A stretch of DNA of 64,000 bases from Chitinophaga ginsengisoli (GTDB lineage Bacteria; Bacteroidota; Bacteroidia; Chitinophagales; Chitinophagaceae). The stretch's first letter is position 1, and every line of letters starts with the position of its first letter. The stretch spans positions 1 through 64,000 of the forward strand of contig NZ_PYGK01000004.1 of assembly GCF_003014595.1 (NCBI RefSeq), written 5' to 3'. Shown here in pieces: positions 54,941 to 64,000 of this stretch. A model generated the notes under the pieces. The model saw nothing but the letters and a program-made list of their open reading frames with translations, made no database searches and was not told the DNA's origin. A program made the position numbers and the translations under genes.

Positions 54941-57385
54941 TTACTGTGGTTTGGTTGGTTGTGTAGGATAAGCCGCTTTGGGAGTAGTAGGAGCAGCAGG
55001 TTTGTCCTTATTGGCTTCTTTCTGCTTTTCCTTTTCTCTTTCTCTGGCTGCTTTATCAGCTTCTGCCTCTGCCTCATTCACATCTATATAATCACTGGCG
55101 CCTCCATTACCCTGGTCATCAGCTTCTGCCGGTGGTTTATAGTTCTCTTCAAAATTCTGGTAGAATTCACTGTTGATAGACTGAGGGATAGCAAAGGTAG
55201 CCTTGTCGTCTATTTTCAATGTCTTATCTGCATATACTTTCTGGAAGAAGTAAGCCCAGATCGGAAGACCTGTATTAGCACCCTGACCGTTGGCAGTGCT
55301 GCTGAAATGGAGGAAGTTGTTTTCACAACCTACCCAGGCACCCGCCAGCAGCTGGGGCGTAAAGCCCAGGAACCATCCATCGGTATTATCGTTGGTAGTG
55401 CCCGTCTTACCTGCCACTTCACTCTGGATACCATAACGGAAACGCAAACGTGCAGATGTACCACCGGGACCAGTCACGCCCTGCATCATTTTCACCATGG
55501 TATAAGATTCATTCTCGCTGATCACTTCACGCTTCTCAGGCGCGGTGGTCTGCAGGATGTTACCATTTCTGTCTTCTATACGGGTGATGTAGATCGGTTT
55601 CGTGATAATTCCACGGGCCGGGAACATCGTGTAGGCCTGTAACATTTCATATAGCGAGATCTCCGGCGTACCCAGTGAAATGGATGGATAAGGCGGAATA
55701 TCAGCGGAGAAGCCAATCTTGTTTTTCGCAAAATCAGCAACGGCCTGTGGGCCTAACTGTTTGATCAGGTAGGCAGATACGAGGTTCAACGACTTGGCCA
55801 GTGCGCCCGCCATCGTTATACTACCTCCTACACTACCTTCAGAGTTGCGGCTCAGCGTCCAGTTATATTTAGGGAATGATACCGGTTCGTTAGGCAGTAC
55901 TGTGCTGGGAGACATGCCATTCATAATGGCAAAGCAATACAGGAAGGGTTTGAAGGTAGAACCTACCTGTCTGCGGGTCTTGACTACGTGGTCATTCTTG
56001 AAATAACGGAAATCAGGTCCACCTACCCATGCTTTCACTTCACCGCTTTCAGGGTCCATCGCCATAAAGCCAGCTTGTAAGATAGCTCTCATATATTTGA
56101 TAGAGTCTATCGGTGTCATGACAGTATCCATTTCATTCAGCTCAGGCTCTGTAAAGCTTTTCCAGGCAAACACCTTCATTTTTACAGGGGTGTTGAAAGC
56201 TTTTTTGATATCATCATCGCTGGCTTCGTCATCCTTCATTGCCTTGTAGCGGTCGGATTCCTTCATATAGCGGTCTATATATGTCTGCCAGTTCTTCCAC
56301 ACACTGCCGGATTTGATGTTGGATTGTGCTGCAAATATTTTCTGCAGATCTTTCAGGTGATGATCTACTGCTTCCTCGGCATACAGCTGCATGCGTGGAT
56401 TGATGGTAGTATAGATCTTCAGACCATCGCGGTACAGGTTATATTCGGAGCCATCAGCCTTTTTGTGGTTTTTACACCAATCTTTCAGTTCGTCACGCAA
56501 TACTTCCCTGAAGTAGGGCGCCAGTCCTTTATTGTGATCTATCTTATTGTAACGCAGTACGATAGGCTTGCTTTTAGCAGCATTTGCCTCCGCCTCTGTA
56601 ATAAAGTCGTTTTTCTCCATCAGCTCTATCACCGTATTACGGCGACTTAATGCCATCTGCGGATTACGACGAGGATTATACAGGTTGGTACCTTTCAGCA
56701 TAGCGATCAGGGTAGCAGCTTCTTCAATGGACAGGTGACCTGCATCTTTACTGAAGAAGGTACGGGCGCCATTTTCAATACCGTATACGTTATCGCCGAA
56801 TGGCACCGTATTGAGGTAAAGGGTAATGATCTCCTGTTTGGTGAAGTTACGCTCCAGTCTTACGGCTATCAGCCATTCCTGCATTTTCTGGAATCCTCTT
56901 CTTATAATGTTTGAAGCACGTACCGCACCTGTATTATCGGCCTGCAGGTTCAATGCCAGCTGTTGCGTGATCGTACTGGAACCTCTTTTCTTACCCACTG
57001 CGAGGTAAAAAGGGATGGCGATCGTTGCATAAGGGTCTATTCCTGAGTGCTCATAGAACCTGACGTCCTCTGTAGCAATCAGGGCATTGATCACATTTTT
57101 CGAAATTTCGTTGTAGTCAGAGCTAGACCTGTCCACCTGGTAATATTTACCCAGGATGGTACCATCTTCGGCAATTACTTCAGATGCAAGGGCAGCCCTT
57201 GGGTTTTCCAGGGTCTCCATGGATGGCATAGAGCCAATAATGCGGAAATTCACCAGCAGGATCAATAACAGGAAAATCCCAGTCAGTGATAAAACTGTGA
57301 TCCACAATATTTTAACCGATTTTTTCATACTTGCTTTAAATGTTTGATTTGCGCGGCCAGCATCGCTTTTATTGGCTTTACTCAA
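54941..57385 (-). CDS. Class A penicillin-binding protein (PBP1A-like)
   Basis: This 814-residue bifunctional enzyme has a membrane anchor (VKILWITVLSLTGIFLLLIL), a glycosyltransferase domain with the catalytic Glu in ATEDVRFYEHSG (E106) and RGSSTITQQLALNL, and a transpeptidase domain with GSTFKPFLYC, SLN in KSLNLVSAYL, and KTGTTNDNTDGWF. It makes and cross-links peptidoglycan strands. The tail is Lys/Pro/Glu-rich and disordered. A TAGTTTTG lies at 57433-57440 on the minus strand. Confidence 0.94.
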   Translation of the reverse strand: MSKANKSDAGRANQTFKASMKKSVKILWITVLSLTGIFLLLILLVNFRIIGSMPSMETLENPRAALASEVIAEDGTILGKYYQVDRSSSDYNEISKNVINALIATEDVRFYEHSGIDPYATIAIPFYLAVGKKRGSSTITQQLALNLQADNTGAVRASNIIRRGFQKMQEWLIAVRLERNFTKQEIITLYLNTVPFGDNVYGIENGARTFFSKDAGHLSIEEAATLIAMLKGTNLYNPRRNPQMALSRRNTVIELMEKNDFITEAEANAAKSKPIVLRYNKIDHNKGLAPYFREVLRDELKDWCKNHKKADGSEYNLYRDGLKIYTTINPRMQLYAEEAVDHHLKDLQKIFAAQSNIKSGSVWKNWQTYIDRYMKESDRYKAMKDDEASDDDIKKAFNTPVKMKVFAWKSFTEPELNEMDTVMTPIDSIKYMRAILQAGFMAMDPESGEVKAWVGGPDFRYFKNDHVVKTRRQVGSTFKPFLYCFAIMNGMSPSTVLPNEPVSFPKYNWTLSRNSEGSVGGSITMAGALAKSLNLVSAYLIKQLGPQAVADFAKNKIGFSADIPPYPSISLGTPEISLYEMLQAYTMFPARGIITKPIYITRIEDRNGNILQTTAPEKREVISENESYTMVKMMQGVTGPGGTSARLRFRYGIQSEVAGKTGTTNDNTDGWFLGFTPQLLAGAWVGCENNFLHFSSTANGQGANTGLPIWAYFFQKVYADKTLKIDDKATFAIPQSINSEFYQNFEENYKPPAEADDQGNGGASDYIDVNEAEAEADKAAREREKEKQKEANKDKPAAPTTPKAAYPTQPTKPQ

Positions 57386-57532
57386 GATATAGCAATTTAC
57401 GGGCCTTATTACGCCGTGCTTACGACAGCGGACAAAACTATTAAAAAAAACGGGTTGATGTCCCCCAAATATTGTTAAAAGACTGATTGATGTACCCCAA
57501 TAAATTAGTATGTTTTTCTATCTTACTGTCTG

Positions 57533-60500
57533 TTACTGAGTAACGTAGTTATCGTCAAAGAATTTTTTATACCCGGTGATATCCTTGGTACTGTTCATCT
57601 GGATGAAATTATCCCTGGAAATGATGAACATAGAGTAATCCGACGGCCGGATACGCGGAATGATCTTATCGGCACCGATCCTGATCTCGTCAAAATAATC
57701 CAGCGCCTTATCCTCGTTCGGGAAAAGTCTGAAGATGAGCATCACATCCTGTGGTGTCAACACAAAATTGGCTACCTGTATATTCTCTCCCGGATGTTTG
57801 GCTGCATTGTACTTGGTGAACTGTGTCAGTGCCTCGTCCATAATGGCCTTTGAGACACGCTGGAAAGAGAGCACCACAAAATGCGGATTGGTGGCATTCA
57901 GTTTATAAATAGTAATAGGTTTCAATGGTGCCGGCAGCGGTGCTACTTTCAGTCCGGCATTGGCTGCCAGCTTGATAGAGTCGGCCGTGGCAGTTCTGAT
58001 CTTTACGGAATCAAATTTGGTATCAAATTTTGGTTCCGGGTTCTGCCATGGGTAACGGATGGAAATATTCTCATCTACTACGTTGTTATCCTTGCTTTTC
58101 TCAATTTCCAGCCTGGAGAGGTATACCACCAGGGCTGCCCTGTTATCCAGTGCTTCCAGCAGAGATTTCGCTTTCTCCTGGATCCCGTCATCCTGTTTAT
58201 ATTTATTGATGACATTCACAACTGCCTGACGTCCAAACTCACAGGTGTCCATTTTCATAATGATCATGGCTTCCAGGAGATCAAATTTAGGCTGCATGAA
58301 ATTGAGGCCAAAAGTAGAGTCAGCGGCCTTTTTCAAAGCCATCGCTCCCTCAAGGTTTCCTCTGTTATAGTTTACATAAACAGAATCATAAGCGGTAGAG
58401 ATCTCCTTTTTCTTTTCCTGGTTAATATCCTGCAGGGAGCCATACTTGATAATACTGGCAAATTTGGAATCCCCGAGGGTCATTACGTTCTGTTTGTATT
58501 TCGCGGCCTGGGCGGTATGGCCCAGTTTGGTATGCCAGATATACAGGGAGTAGATGACCTCTGTTTTATGCGGATGCTGTGGATACCTGTGCAACAGGGT
58601 ATCGTAAGTCTCGATAGCGAGCTCGGTATTGTCCAGCTGATCGTTATAGAGTTTACCCAGGTCATAATAGGCGTCTTCAACGACCACGTTGGATTTCAGG
58701 AGGTCGTCTGGTGTAAGTGGCAGTCCTTTAACCAGTGCCTGGGCCGTGGCGCTGTCTGATGGTGCCTTGGAGGCATTCGCAGCAGCAGTAGGATTGTTGG
58801 TTTCATCTTCCGTTTGCAAAGGCTGATTGGCAGCGGCGGCTCCAGACTGGCTTCTGCGCCAGTTGTCGGCCAGCGGCCTGTTACCCCAGCGTTTTTTGAA
58901 TTCGGAGAATCCGGAAGATTTGCTGGCATTGTTATAGAAATACCAGTCGCCCTGGTCGTCCTTTTTGGGAGTAGCAGGGCTGTTATTCATATTGTTCACT
59001 AACGGATTGTTATTAGCCATTTCCTGCTGATCAATCCCGTTATCTGCATTATCCTTCTGCTTTTTCGCTTTTTCTTCCGCCTCTTTACGCATGGTAGCGG
59101 CCATTTTTTCGAGGAAGATCTTCCTGTCAGATTCCGGCATAGCAGCGATGCGCTGCAGGCTGTCTTCTTTCTGGATAGCTTCCACACGGATCACTACGTC
59201 GTTGAGTACACGTTTGCGCTTGTTGACGATAGCTGAGTCTGTAAATTCAGGCGGCATGACGCTGGCGGTACTGTCGTAGAAGTTCCTGGCCAGGCGATAC
59301 TGGCGCTGTCCGTAATAAATGTCCGCTATCGCCTTGAATGACAAGGCTCTCTGCATAGTATTGGAACTTTCCACCTTCAGCGACTGGCCCAGGTATTGGA
59401 GGGCCAGATCCTGATCTTTAGGCAGCACGATGGTGGCCATATTATAATAAATCGCGTCGCGGAACTCAATGTATTTTTCCCTGCGTGCCATCCTTTTCAG
59501 ACGTGCCAGGCTTTCATCAAAGGAGCCGCCTTCCCTGGTGGCATCCAGTTTGGCGATCTGCATACGGGCCTGGAAGTCCATCATCGGGTCCGGCTTCTGT
59601 TTGATCACTTTATGGAACATCATCACAGCGGAGTCCGGGTGACTGTAGTTGGTATACAATTGTCCCAGTATATAATACATACGTGCCCGCTCGTCACGGT
59701 TACCTTTACTTTTGACAGCTATCTGCAGTGGAACGATCGCTTCGGAAAAGCGTTCCTGTTTATACAGGGCGTAGGCTCTTACTTCGGCCAGGTCGCCGGC
59801 AAGCCTTTTAGGAAAATAAGGGTCATGCTCCACAACATTCATCAGGGAACGGGCCTGGTCGAATTCCTTCATCTCCAGGAAGGTCTTGGCCTGCCACACA
59901 AAAGCGTCGTTACGGGCATAAGTATGTTTAAAGTAGCCGAAGGGCGGCTTTCTTTTCTCGCGGGAAGCGATGCTGAGCTGGTCTTTTTGACTGGACCCTA
60001 TGACTGTTTTATACTCGTCTTTCTTTTTGGGAGCAAATTTGGTATTGATGAACTGGAATGTACGGCTGGCCTTATCCCATTCACCCTGGTAGAAGTAGGC
60101 CTGGCCGATCACAAGATAACTGTCATCAATCCATTTGCTGCGTGGATCGCGGATCTGTATATTGATAGAAGCCTTTTCAATAACAGTATCCAGGTCGCCG
60201 GCGCTCAGACCGAGGTTCTGGAGACTGTAAGGATAGAAAGGCAGCAGATAATTATAGTTGTCCTGACCCTGGCGGCTCACATTATGGGTAATGAGGCGGA
60301 GTTTCTTCCGGGCATTATATAAGTAGTTATACCTGGCCAGCATGTTCTGCACCAGTTTCCGTTTAATGGTCCATTTTTTTTCTGCCAGTAATTCTGAGGG
60401 TGGTCGCCGGTCTTCCACGCGTGGCTGTGCAACTTTCGGCACAAGCGGCTTTTGCATGGTGCGTTGGGGCATCCTGCTACTATGGTTCTTTAACTGATTA

Positions 60501-60616
60501 GTAACCGTGGTATCCCTTCGCTGGGCGTAGACCCTGTTAGCATTCATACAGCACAAAAACAAAACTACTAAACAGGTATATGGTAGATATATGCGAACTG
60601 ATCTGTGATAATTCAT
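57533..60616 (-). CDS. TPR lipoprotein, PorW/SprE-like (T9SS component)
   Basis: This 1027-residue protein begins with a signal peptide and lipobox-like CCMNA (VVLFLCCMNANRVYA), then about a dozen TPR-like repeats (SYLVIGQAYFYQGEWDKA, AYALYKQERFSEAIVPLQIA, RALSFKAIADIYYGQ, DLGKLYNDQLDNTELAIETY). A central low-complexity part follows (about 510-640), and a conserved C-terminal domain (HFVVLSFQRVSKAIMDEALT...SDYSMFIISRDNFIQMNSTK). This layout matches SprE/PorW, an outer-membrane lipoprotein needed for T9SS function and gliding. A T9SS cargo protein elsewhere in the window supports the pathway. The assignment is by architecture, not by search. Confidence 0.75.
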   Translation of the reverse strand: MNYHRSVRIYLPYTCLVVLFLCCMNANRVYAQRRDTTVTNQLKNHSSRMPQRTMQKPLVPKVAQPRVEDRRPPSELLAEKKWTIKRKLVQNMLARYNYLYNARKKLRLITHNVSRQGQDNYNYLLPFYPYSLQNLGLSAGDLDTVIEKASINIQIRDPRSKWIDDSYLVIGQAYFYQGEWDKASRTFQFINTKFAPKKKDEYKTVIGSSQKDQLSIASREKRKPPFGYFKHTYARNDAFVWQAKTFLEMKEFDQARSLMNVVEHDPYFPKRLAGDLAEVRAYALYKQERFSEAIVPLQIAVKSKGNRDERARMYYILGQLYTNYSHPDSAVMMFHKVIKQKPDPMMDFQARMQIAKLDATREGGSFDESLARLKRMARREKYIEFRDAIYYNMATIVLPKDQDLALQYLGQSLKVESSNTMQRALSFKAIADIYYGQRQYRLARNFYDSTASVMPPEFTDSAIVNKRKRVLNDVVIRVEAIQKEDSLQRIAAMPESDRKIFLEKMAATMRKEAEEKAKKQKDNADNGIDQQEMANNNPLVNNMNNSPATPKKDDQGDWYFYNNASKSSGFSEFKKRWGNRPLADNWRRSQSGAAAANQPLQTEDETNNPTAAANASKAPSDSATAQALVKGLPLTPDDLLKSNVVVEDAYYDLGKLYNDQLDNTELAIETYDTLLHRYPQHPHKTEVIYSLYIWHTKLGHTAQAAKYKQNVMTLGDSKFASIIKYGSLQDINQEKKKEISTAYDSVYVNYNRGNLEGAMALKKAADSTFGLNFMQPKFDLLEAMIIMKMDTCEFGRQAVVNVINKYKQDDGIQEKAKSLLEALDNRAALVVYLSRLEIEKSKDNNVVDENISIRYPWQNPEPKFDTKFDSVKIRTATADSIKLAANAGLKVAPLPAPLKPITIYKLNATNPHFVVLSFQRVSKAIMDEALTQFTKYNAAKHPGENIQVANFVLTPQDVMLIFRLFPNEDKALDYFDEIRIGADKIIPRIRPSDYSMFIISRDNFIQMNSTKDITGYKKFFDDNYVTQ

Positions 60617-60821
60617 GGATGCCAGGGTGTGTATAGGCTTACCTATATAACTTATATGTCAGGAAATTATTTTTTAAAGATAGGATAATTTTTTTGAGGG
60701 GGGCAAAGTGGGCCGCCGGAATAAAAAGGGATAACACTTAATTTTTTAAATACGAAATAATATAAATGTTTAACTTTAGCCGGTTGATAATCAGAAAAAT
60801 TATTCAAGTTTTATAGCGGCT

Positions 60822-61226
60822 ATGGCTAAGAAGCGCGATAGAAAAGGTAGAAATGTGGGGCGGATAGGGAACAGGTACCGCCTGGTAATTATGAATGACA
60901 ATACCTATGAAGAGGTAACTTCGTTCAAATTATCCCGTATGAGTGTGTATGTTGCTCTGAGTACTTTATTTGTACTATTGGTAACGATCACCGTTGCAAC
61001 AGTGGTATTTACTCCATTGCGGTATTACATTCCCGGGTATGGCGACCTGAAACAGCGGAGGGAGTTCATCCGCCTGAAGATGCGTACCGATTCCCTGGAG
61101 TCTGCCATTAATGCACGCGACAAATACCTGGAAAACATCAAGCAGGTTATCAACGGAGATTTTTCTACCAGTAAACTGGACACGACCACTATTAAAGTTC
61201 CTAAAGTAGATAACAGCACTTATTAA
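60822..61226 (+). CDS. Short membrane protein resembling the N-terminus of M23 peptidases
   Basis: This 134-residue protein has a basic start (MAKKRDRKGRNVGRIGNRYR), one membrane helix (YVALSTLFVLLVTITVATVV), the motif FTPLRYYIPGYGD, and a short coiled segment (MRTDSLESAINARDKYLENI). That order is the N-terminal part of Bacteroidota M23 endopeptidases, but the LytM catalytic domain is absent and the frame ends at TAA 61226. It may be a natural short form or a truncation. It precedes bactofilin by 180 bases and may work with it at the cell envelope. Confidence 0.7.
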   Translation: MAKKRDRKGRNVGRIGNRYRLVIMNDNTYEEVTSFKLSRMSVYVALSTLFVLLVTITVATVVFTPLRYYIPGYGDLKQRREFIRLKMRTDSLESAINARDKYLENIKQVINGDFSTSKLDTTTIKVPKVDNSTY

Positions 61227-61406
61227 GGGGGCACAACATAATTGAGACTAAAAAATATATTGTCAGCAGATACGCCAAGGGTCCGAATCACCGTTAAGGG
61301 GGTAATGTGGATAACTTCTTAAAAGAAGTGATTGTCAATATGTAATAATATGTTAATAAATAATACTATCTTACATCACACTAAAAGCTGAAAAACCTAA
61401 AATCCT

Positions 61407-61883
61407 ATGTTTAGCAACAACAATCGTAATGCCAGAAGCGAGAGCAAATCAGTAATGCCTTCTTCCAATGTGAACATTATCGGCAGTGGAACTTCCATCC
61501 AGGGAGACATCGTGTGCGAAGGCGATATTCGCATTGACGGACAGGTGACAGGCCTGGTATCAACAAAAGCTAAAATTGTGGTAGGTCCTGAAGGGGAGAT
61601 TATCGGTGATCTGGTATGTCAGAGCGCTGACATCCTGGGTAAAGTAACTGGTATTGTCAAAGTTGAAGATCTGCTTTTCCTGAAAGGCAATGCCCTGGTA
61701 AAAGGAGATCTGTATACAGCCCATTTTGAAATGGAGCCAACAGCGAAATTCAACGGTCGTTGCTACATGGAACCTGAAGAGGTGGCAGCTGCAAATGCAA
61801 GTGCAAGCACAAGTGCAAACGCAAACCTGAAAGAAAAAAATGGAAGACCCGTTTTCACAGAAGAAGCCACGGAAGAAGCCTGA
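61407..61883 (+). CDS. Bactofilin (polymer-forming cytoskeletal protein)
   Basis: This 158-residue bactofilin has the right-handed beta-helix repeats: VNIIGSGTSIQGDIVCEGDI, RIDGQVTGLVSTKAKIVVG, IIGDLVCQSADILGKVTGIV and KGNALVKGDLYTAHFEM. Bactofilins polymerise without nucleotides and position cell-wall enzymes. The N-terminal tail is Asn/Ser-rich. The 3' end overlaps the next gene by 44 bases. Confidence 0.92.
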   Translation: MFSNNNRNARSESKSVMPSSNVNIIGSGTSIQGDIVCEGDIRIDGQVTGLVSTKAKIVVGPEGEIIGDLVCQSADILGKVTGIVKVEDLLFLKGNALVKGDLYTAHFEMEPTAKFNGRCYMEPEEVAAANASASTSANANLKEKNGRPVFTEEATEEA

Positions 61884-62076
61884 TAACAGGCTGATTTTAC
61901 GGTACACTGGGCTGGCTTTTCAGATGATGGCCACATTAGGCTTAGCGGTATTTGCTGGTTATAAAATAGACCAGCGGACAGGATGGTCATTCCCCTTCTT
62001 TCTGATCATTTTGTCTTTATTAGCTTTAGTCTTAATTTTGCGCCAAATTATCAAAGATACCAGTAGGAATGAGTGA
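61840..62076 (+). CDS. AtpZ/AtpI family membrane protein
   Basis: This 78-residue protein has two membrane helices (LILRYTGLAFQMMATLGLAV and FPFFLIILSLLALVLILRQI) with AGYKIDQRTG between them, the AtpZ/AtpI pattern. Members assist ATP synthase c-ring assembly or magnesium/calcium transport. ATG 61840 overlaps the bactofilin end by 44 bases in another frame. No later in-frame ATG precedes the first helix, so the overlap is probably real. Confidence 0.85.
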   Translation: MEDPFSQKKPRKKPDNRLILRYTGLAFQMMATLGLAVFAGYKIDQRTGWSFPFFLIILSLLALVLILRQIIKDTSRNE

Positions 62077-62455
62077 CAGGTTTTACTTTAGAGTTATTGG
62101 CGTATTCATCATAATGAACGGCGCTTTATTATTATCAAAAGCCTGGTTGTTGGATAAGGGAGCCCACCATAATGTGCTGCTCTTCGGCAACCTGGCTTTA
62201 GCTACAATCTCCGGCATCACCTACAATATGAGCCGCAAAGGGGTACAATCCGAAAACAACAGCATCTTTATGCTAAGGGTATATGGCTCCATGATCAGCA
62301 GAATGATGTTATGCCTGGCCGGTATTACTATTTATGCCGTAGCGAACAGGGCAAATACAAGCAGAATCACTATTTTTATATTGATGTTCTTCTACATTGT
62401 ATACGCTATATGCGAGAACATCAGTCTGCAAAAAATTACCAGAAAGAAAAATTAA
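62069..62455 (+). CDS. Small membrane protein, AtpI-like position
   Basis: This 128-residue protein has four likely membrane helices (YFRVIGVFIIMNGALLLSKA; HNVLLFGNLALATISGITYN; SMISRMMLCLAGITIYAVAN; RITIFILMFFYIVYAICENI). It overlaps AtpZ by 8 bases, so the two are cotranslated. Proteins in this place usually precede atpB, but here a SprT-like gene follows instead. I do not recognise the family by sequence. Confidence 0.7.
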   Translation: MSDRFYFRVIGVFIIMNGALLLSKAWLLDKGAHHNVLLFGNLALATISGITYNMSRKGVQSENNSIFMLRVYGSMISRMMLCLAGITIYAVANRANTSRITIFILMFFYIVYAICENISLQKITRKKN

Positions 62456-62461
62456 AGATTC

Positions 62462-63082
62462 GTGAAGCAGGAGGCTCCTTTACATGCATTAGCTGCATAC
62501 CTGCCCGAAGGAACCTTCGAGCAGGTAATGGCCTACCTCACAGATTATAAGGTACACCTGACGGTGACGCGTGAACGGCAAAGCATCCTGGGGGACTACC
62601 GACATCCTGACCGTAGGGGAGGACACCGGATCAGCATCAACGGGAATCTTAACAAATATGCTTTCCTGATCACGCTCCTGCACGAAATCTCACACCTGAC
62701 CACCTATATGCAGTATGCCAATTCGGTAGCTTCACATGGGAAGGAGTGGAAACAGCATTTTTCCAATATACTGAAACAGTTCGTCGGCAAAGGGTATCTT
62801 CCACCGGATGTGGAAATGGCTTTACGGCAAAGTATTCAGAACCCGGCAGCCAGTTCCTGCGCGGATGATGATCTTATGCGTGTACTGAAACGCTATGATA
62901 CGCAGAAGGAAAATCATTTCCTGGTAGAACAACTGGCGCCCAATCAGTTGTTCCGTACAAAAGACGGCCGTATTTTTCGTCGGGGCGAGCGTATACGTAA
63001 ACGGTACAGGTGTGAAGAGGTCGCGACGAAAAGGATGTATCTGTTTAGTCCCGTTTACGAGGTGGAACTGGTGGCGGCGTAA
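62462..63082 (+). CDS. SprT-like zinc metallopeptidase-fold protein
   Basis: This 206-residue protein has HEISH (H74, E75, H78) in LLHEISHLTTYM and a further His in VASHGKEWKQHF (H92), the SprT-like active site, followed by a Cys-containing segment and FRRGERIRKRYRCEE. SprT proteins resemble the DNA-protein-crosslink protease SPRTN, but bacterial substrates are largely unknown. The gene starts with GTG 62462, six bases after the membrane-protein stop. Confidence 0.85.
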   Translation: MKQEAPLHALAAYLPEGTFEQVMAYLTDYKVHLTVTRERQSILGDYRHPDRRGGHRISINGNLNKYAFLITLLHEISHLTTYMQYANSVASHGKEWKQHFSNILKQFVGKGYLPPDVEMALRQSIQNPAASSCADDDLMRVLKRYDTQKENHFLVEQLAPNQLFRTKDGRIFRRGERIRKRYRCEEVATKRMYLFSPVYEVELVAA

Positions 63083-63120
63083 CATTTTTCCTGTACCAGA
63101 TGTGGACCTGTGTCTGTTTC

Positions 63121-63153
63121 TTGTTCGACGCTTGTTCGATGCTTGTTCGACGC
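63121..63153. repeat. Three tandem 11-bp repeats
   Basis: TTGTTCGACGC, TTGTTCGATGC and TTGTTCGACGC follow one another exactly (63121, 63132, 63143). The unit is unrelated in sequence to the array at 14130. The surrounding 63083-63352 shows no gene. Confidence 0.8.
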
Positions 63154-63352
63154 TTCGCCGTCCCCGGGGTTATCAACCCGGCTACAAACAAGGGGGACTT
63201 CTGACGGAATCCTATCAAGTTATGTTGTTATGGACGGGGACTATCTTCTCTGCTTATTCTCCTACAAATAAAATGGGTCAGGATGGATTATACCCGGGAC
63301 TGGCACCCAGTTATAACCCACCTGACCCGAAAACCCTCGCTTAGTTGGATGG

Positions 63353-64000
63353 CTACGAATTGACGGCTGGTTGTCCGATCATCATTCGTTTATTGTGTTC
63401 CCTTTCCCGCTTTTCTATCGTTTCCTTTCGGAAGATGATATAAGCATGCTCGTGAGCCTCCAGCAGGTCATCATACGGTCCGCGGGGAGAAATGAGTTTC
63501 ACAAATACCGGCGCAGTTTCAATAGTAATGAACAGCAGGATAATGAACCAGTTTGCCCAGCGTACGGGTACACTGCGGTCTGTCAGATGTCCCAGCGCAT
63601 CCAGCCTGGATGCCAGTCCATCTATACTGCTCCGGTTAAGTCCTCCTACCGTCGCTTTCTGGGTGGAGTCAATGGACAGGAGTTCCTGCCTCTTTTGTGC
63701 AATGAGGGCGCCGTTCTGGTCTGTGATCCGCTTTAACATGGCGGCTGCAGTATCGGCATCAGCTTTTTTTGCCTTGTAGATGGGCCCCAGGTTTTGTTTG
63801 CGTGAACCACCTGTACCATCGGCTTCCTGCTGTGCGATGATCTGCAGCGTGTCAAGTTTCGTAGCCTGCTGCTGGATAGCTGTATTCAGCTGCGTGATCT
63901 CCGCGTTCAACACGTTGATCCGCTGTTGGAAGCGGTCTTTTACCTTGTCTTCCTGTGTTTTGAATACCTGCTGTTCCATGACAATCAGTTCCTGGTTGAT
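63353..64000 (-). CDS. DUF4407 membrane protein, partial (runs off the window)
   Basis: The frame is open from stop 63353 to the window edge (216 codons), so the gene's start lies beyond 64,000. Visible are a long coiled-coil (RINVLNAEITQLNTAIQQQA), a membrane helix (WANWFIILLFITIETAPVFV) and the C-terminal SPRGPYDDLLEAHEHAYI, as in DUF4407. Function is unknown. An internal ATG at 63979 is unlikely to be the true start, because the seven residues before it (INQELIV) continue the family pattern. Confidence 0.85.
   Translation of the reverse strand: MNQELIVMEQQVFKTQEDKVKDRFQQRINVLNAEITQLNTAIQQQATKLDTLQIIAQQEADGTGGSRKQNLGPIYKAKKADADTAAAMLKRITDQNGALIAQKRQELLSIDSTQKATVGGLNRSSIDGLASRLDALGHLTDRSVPVRWANWFIILLFITIETAPVFVKLISPRGPYDDLLEAHEHAYIIFRKETIEKREREHNKRMMIGQPAVNS

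Noticed and set aside
63012..63344. 110-codon frame over the SprT end and the 11-bp repeats
   Set aside because: It overlaps the SprT gene out of frame and encodes the tandem repeats.

Overview
The window reads as a Bacteroidota chromosome, most likely Chitinophagaceae (perhaps Chitinophaga; inferred from gene content, not measured). The evidence is TAnnTTTG-type -7 promoter elements in front of many genes, a type IX secretion (T9SS) sorting domain, a PorW/SprE-like TPR lipoprotein, a LytS/LytTR pair and a long-form IspH. Two unlike parts meet near base 16,700.

Bases 1-16,700 are an AT-rich accessory region. It begins with a defence-like block: a 1194-residue protein with S1, zinc-ribbon-like and AlbA_2/Schlafen-type domains; a SEFIR/TIR protein three bases from a RecQ-like helicase; a DUF4238 protein; a broken DUF4365-like gene; and, on the other strand, an XRE regulator upstream of a SMEK-domain P-loop NTPase. 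Then come a candidate structured RNA, several small unknown proteins, an array of 11-bp repeats, and a large serine recombinase whose 3' end runs antisense into a tRNA-Asp gene. This looks like the right end of an integrated element carrying a defence island. The left end is not visible.

Bases 16,700-26,800 hold a second tRNA-Asp, a LOG-family protein, a degenerate receiver protein, an S41 peptidase, accA, dapA, rnz, a STAS protein and clpC. Bases 27,300-34,350 encode four exported proteins: three share an N-terminal module and have tail-fibre-like bodies, and one carries a T9SS sorting domain. After them come cmk, a TPR sensor kinase with its LytTR regulator, ispH, a rhomboid protease, rpsA and an HAD phosphatase.

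Bases 43,790-47,660 form a sulfite reductase/siroheme operon. Its leader has a complete-looking attenuator: a Cys-rich leader peptide, a 12-bp terminator hairpin and a competing antiterminator pairing. I consider this the best regulatory find in the window. Bases 48,670-64,000 are mostly housekeeping: an HD hydrolase, a thioesterase, pyrG, yidC, an M28 peptidase, a class A PBP, the PorW/SprE-like protein, a short M23-N-terminus-like membrane protein, a bactofilin, two AtpZ/AtpI-like membrane proteins not followed by atpB, a SprT-like protein and a partial DUF4407 protein.
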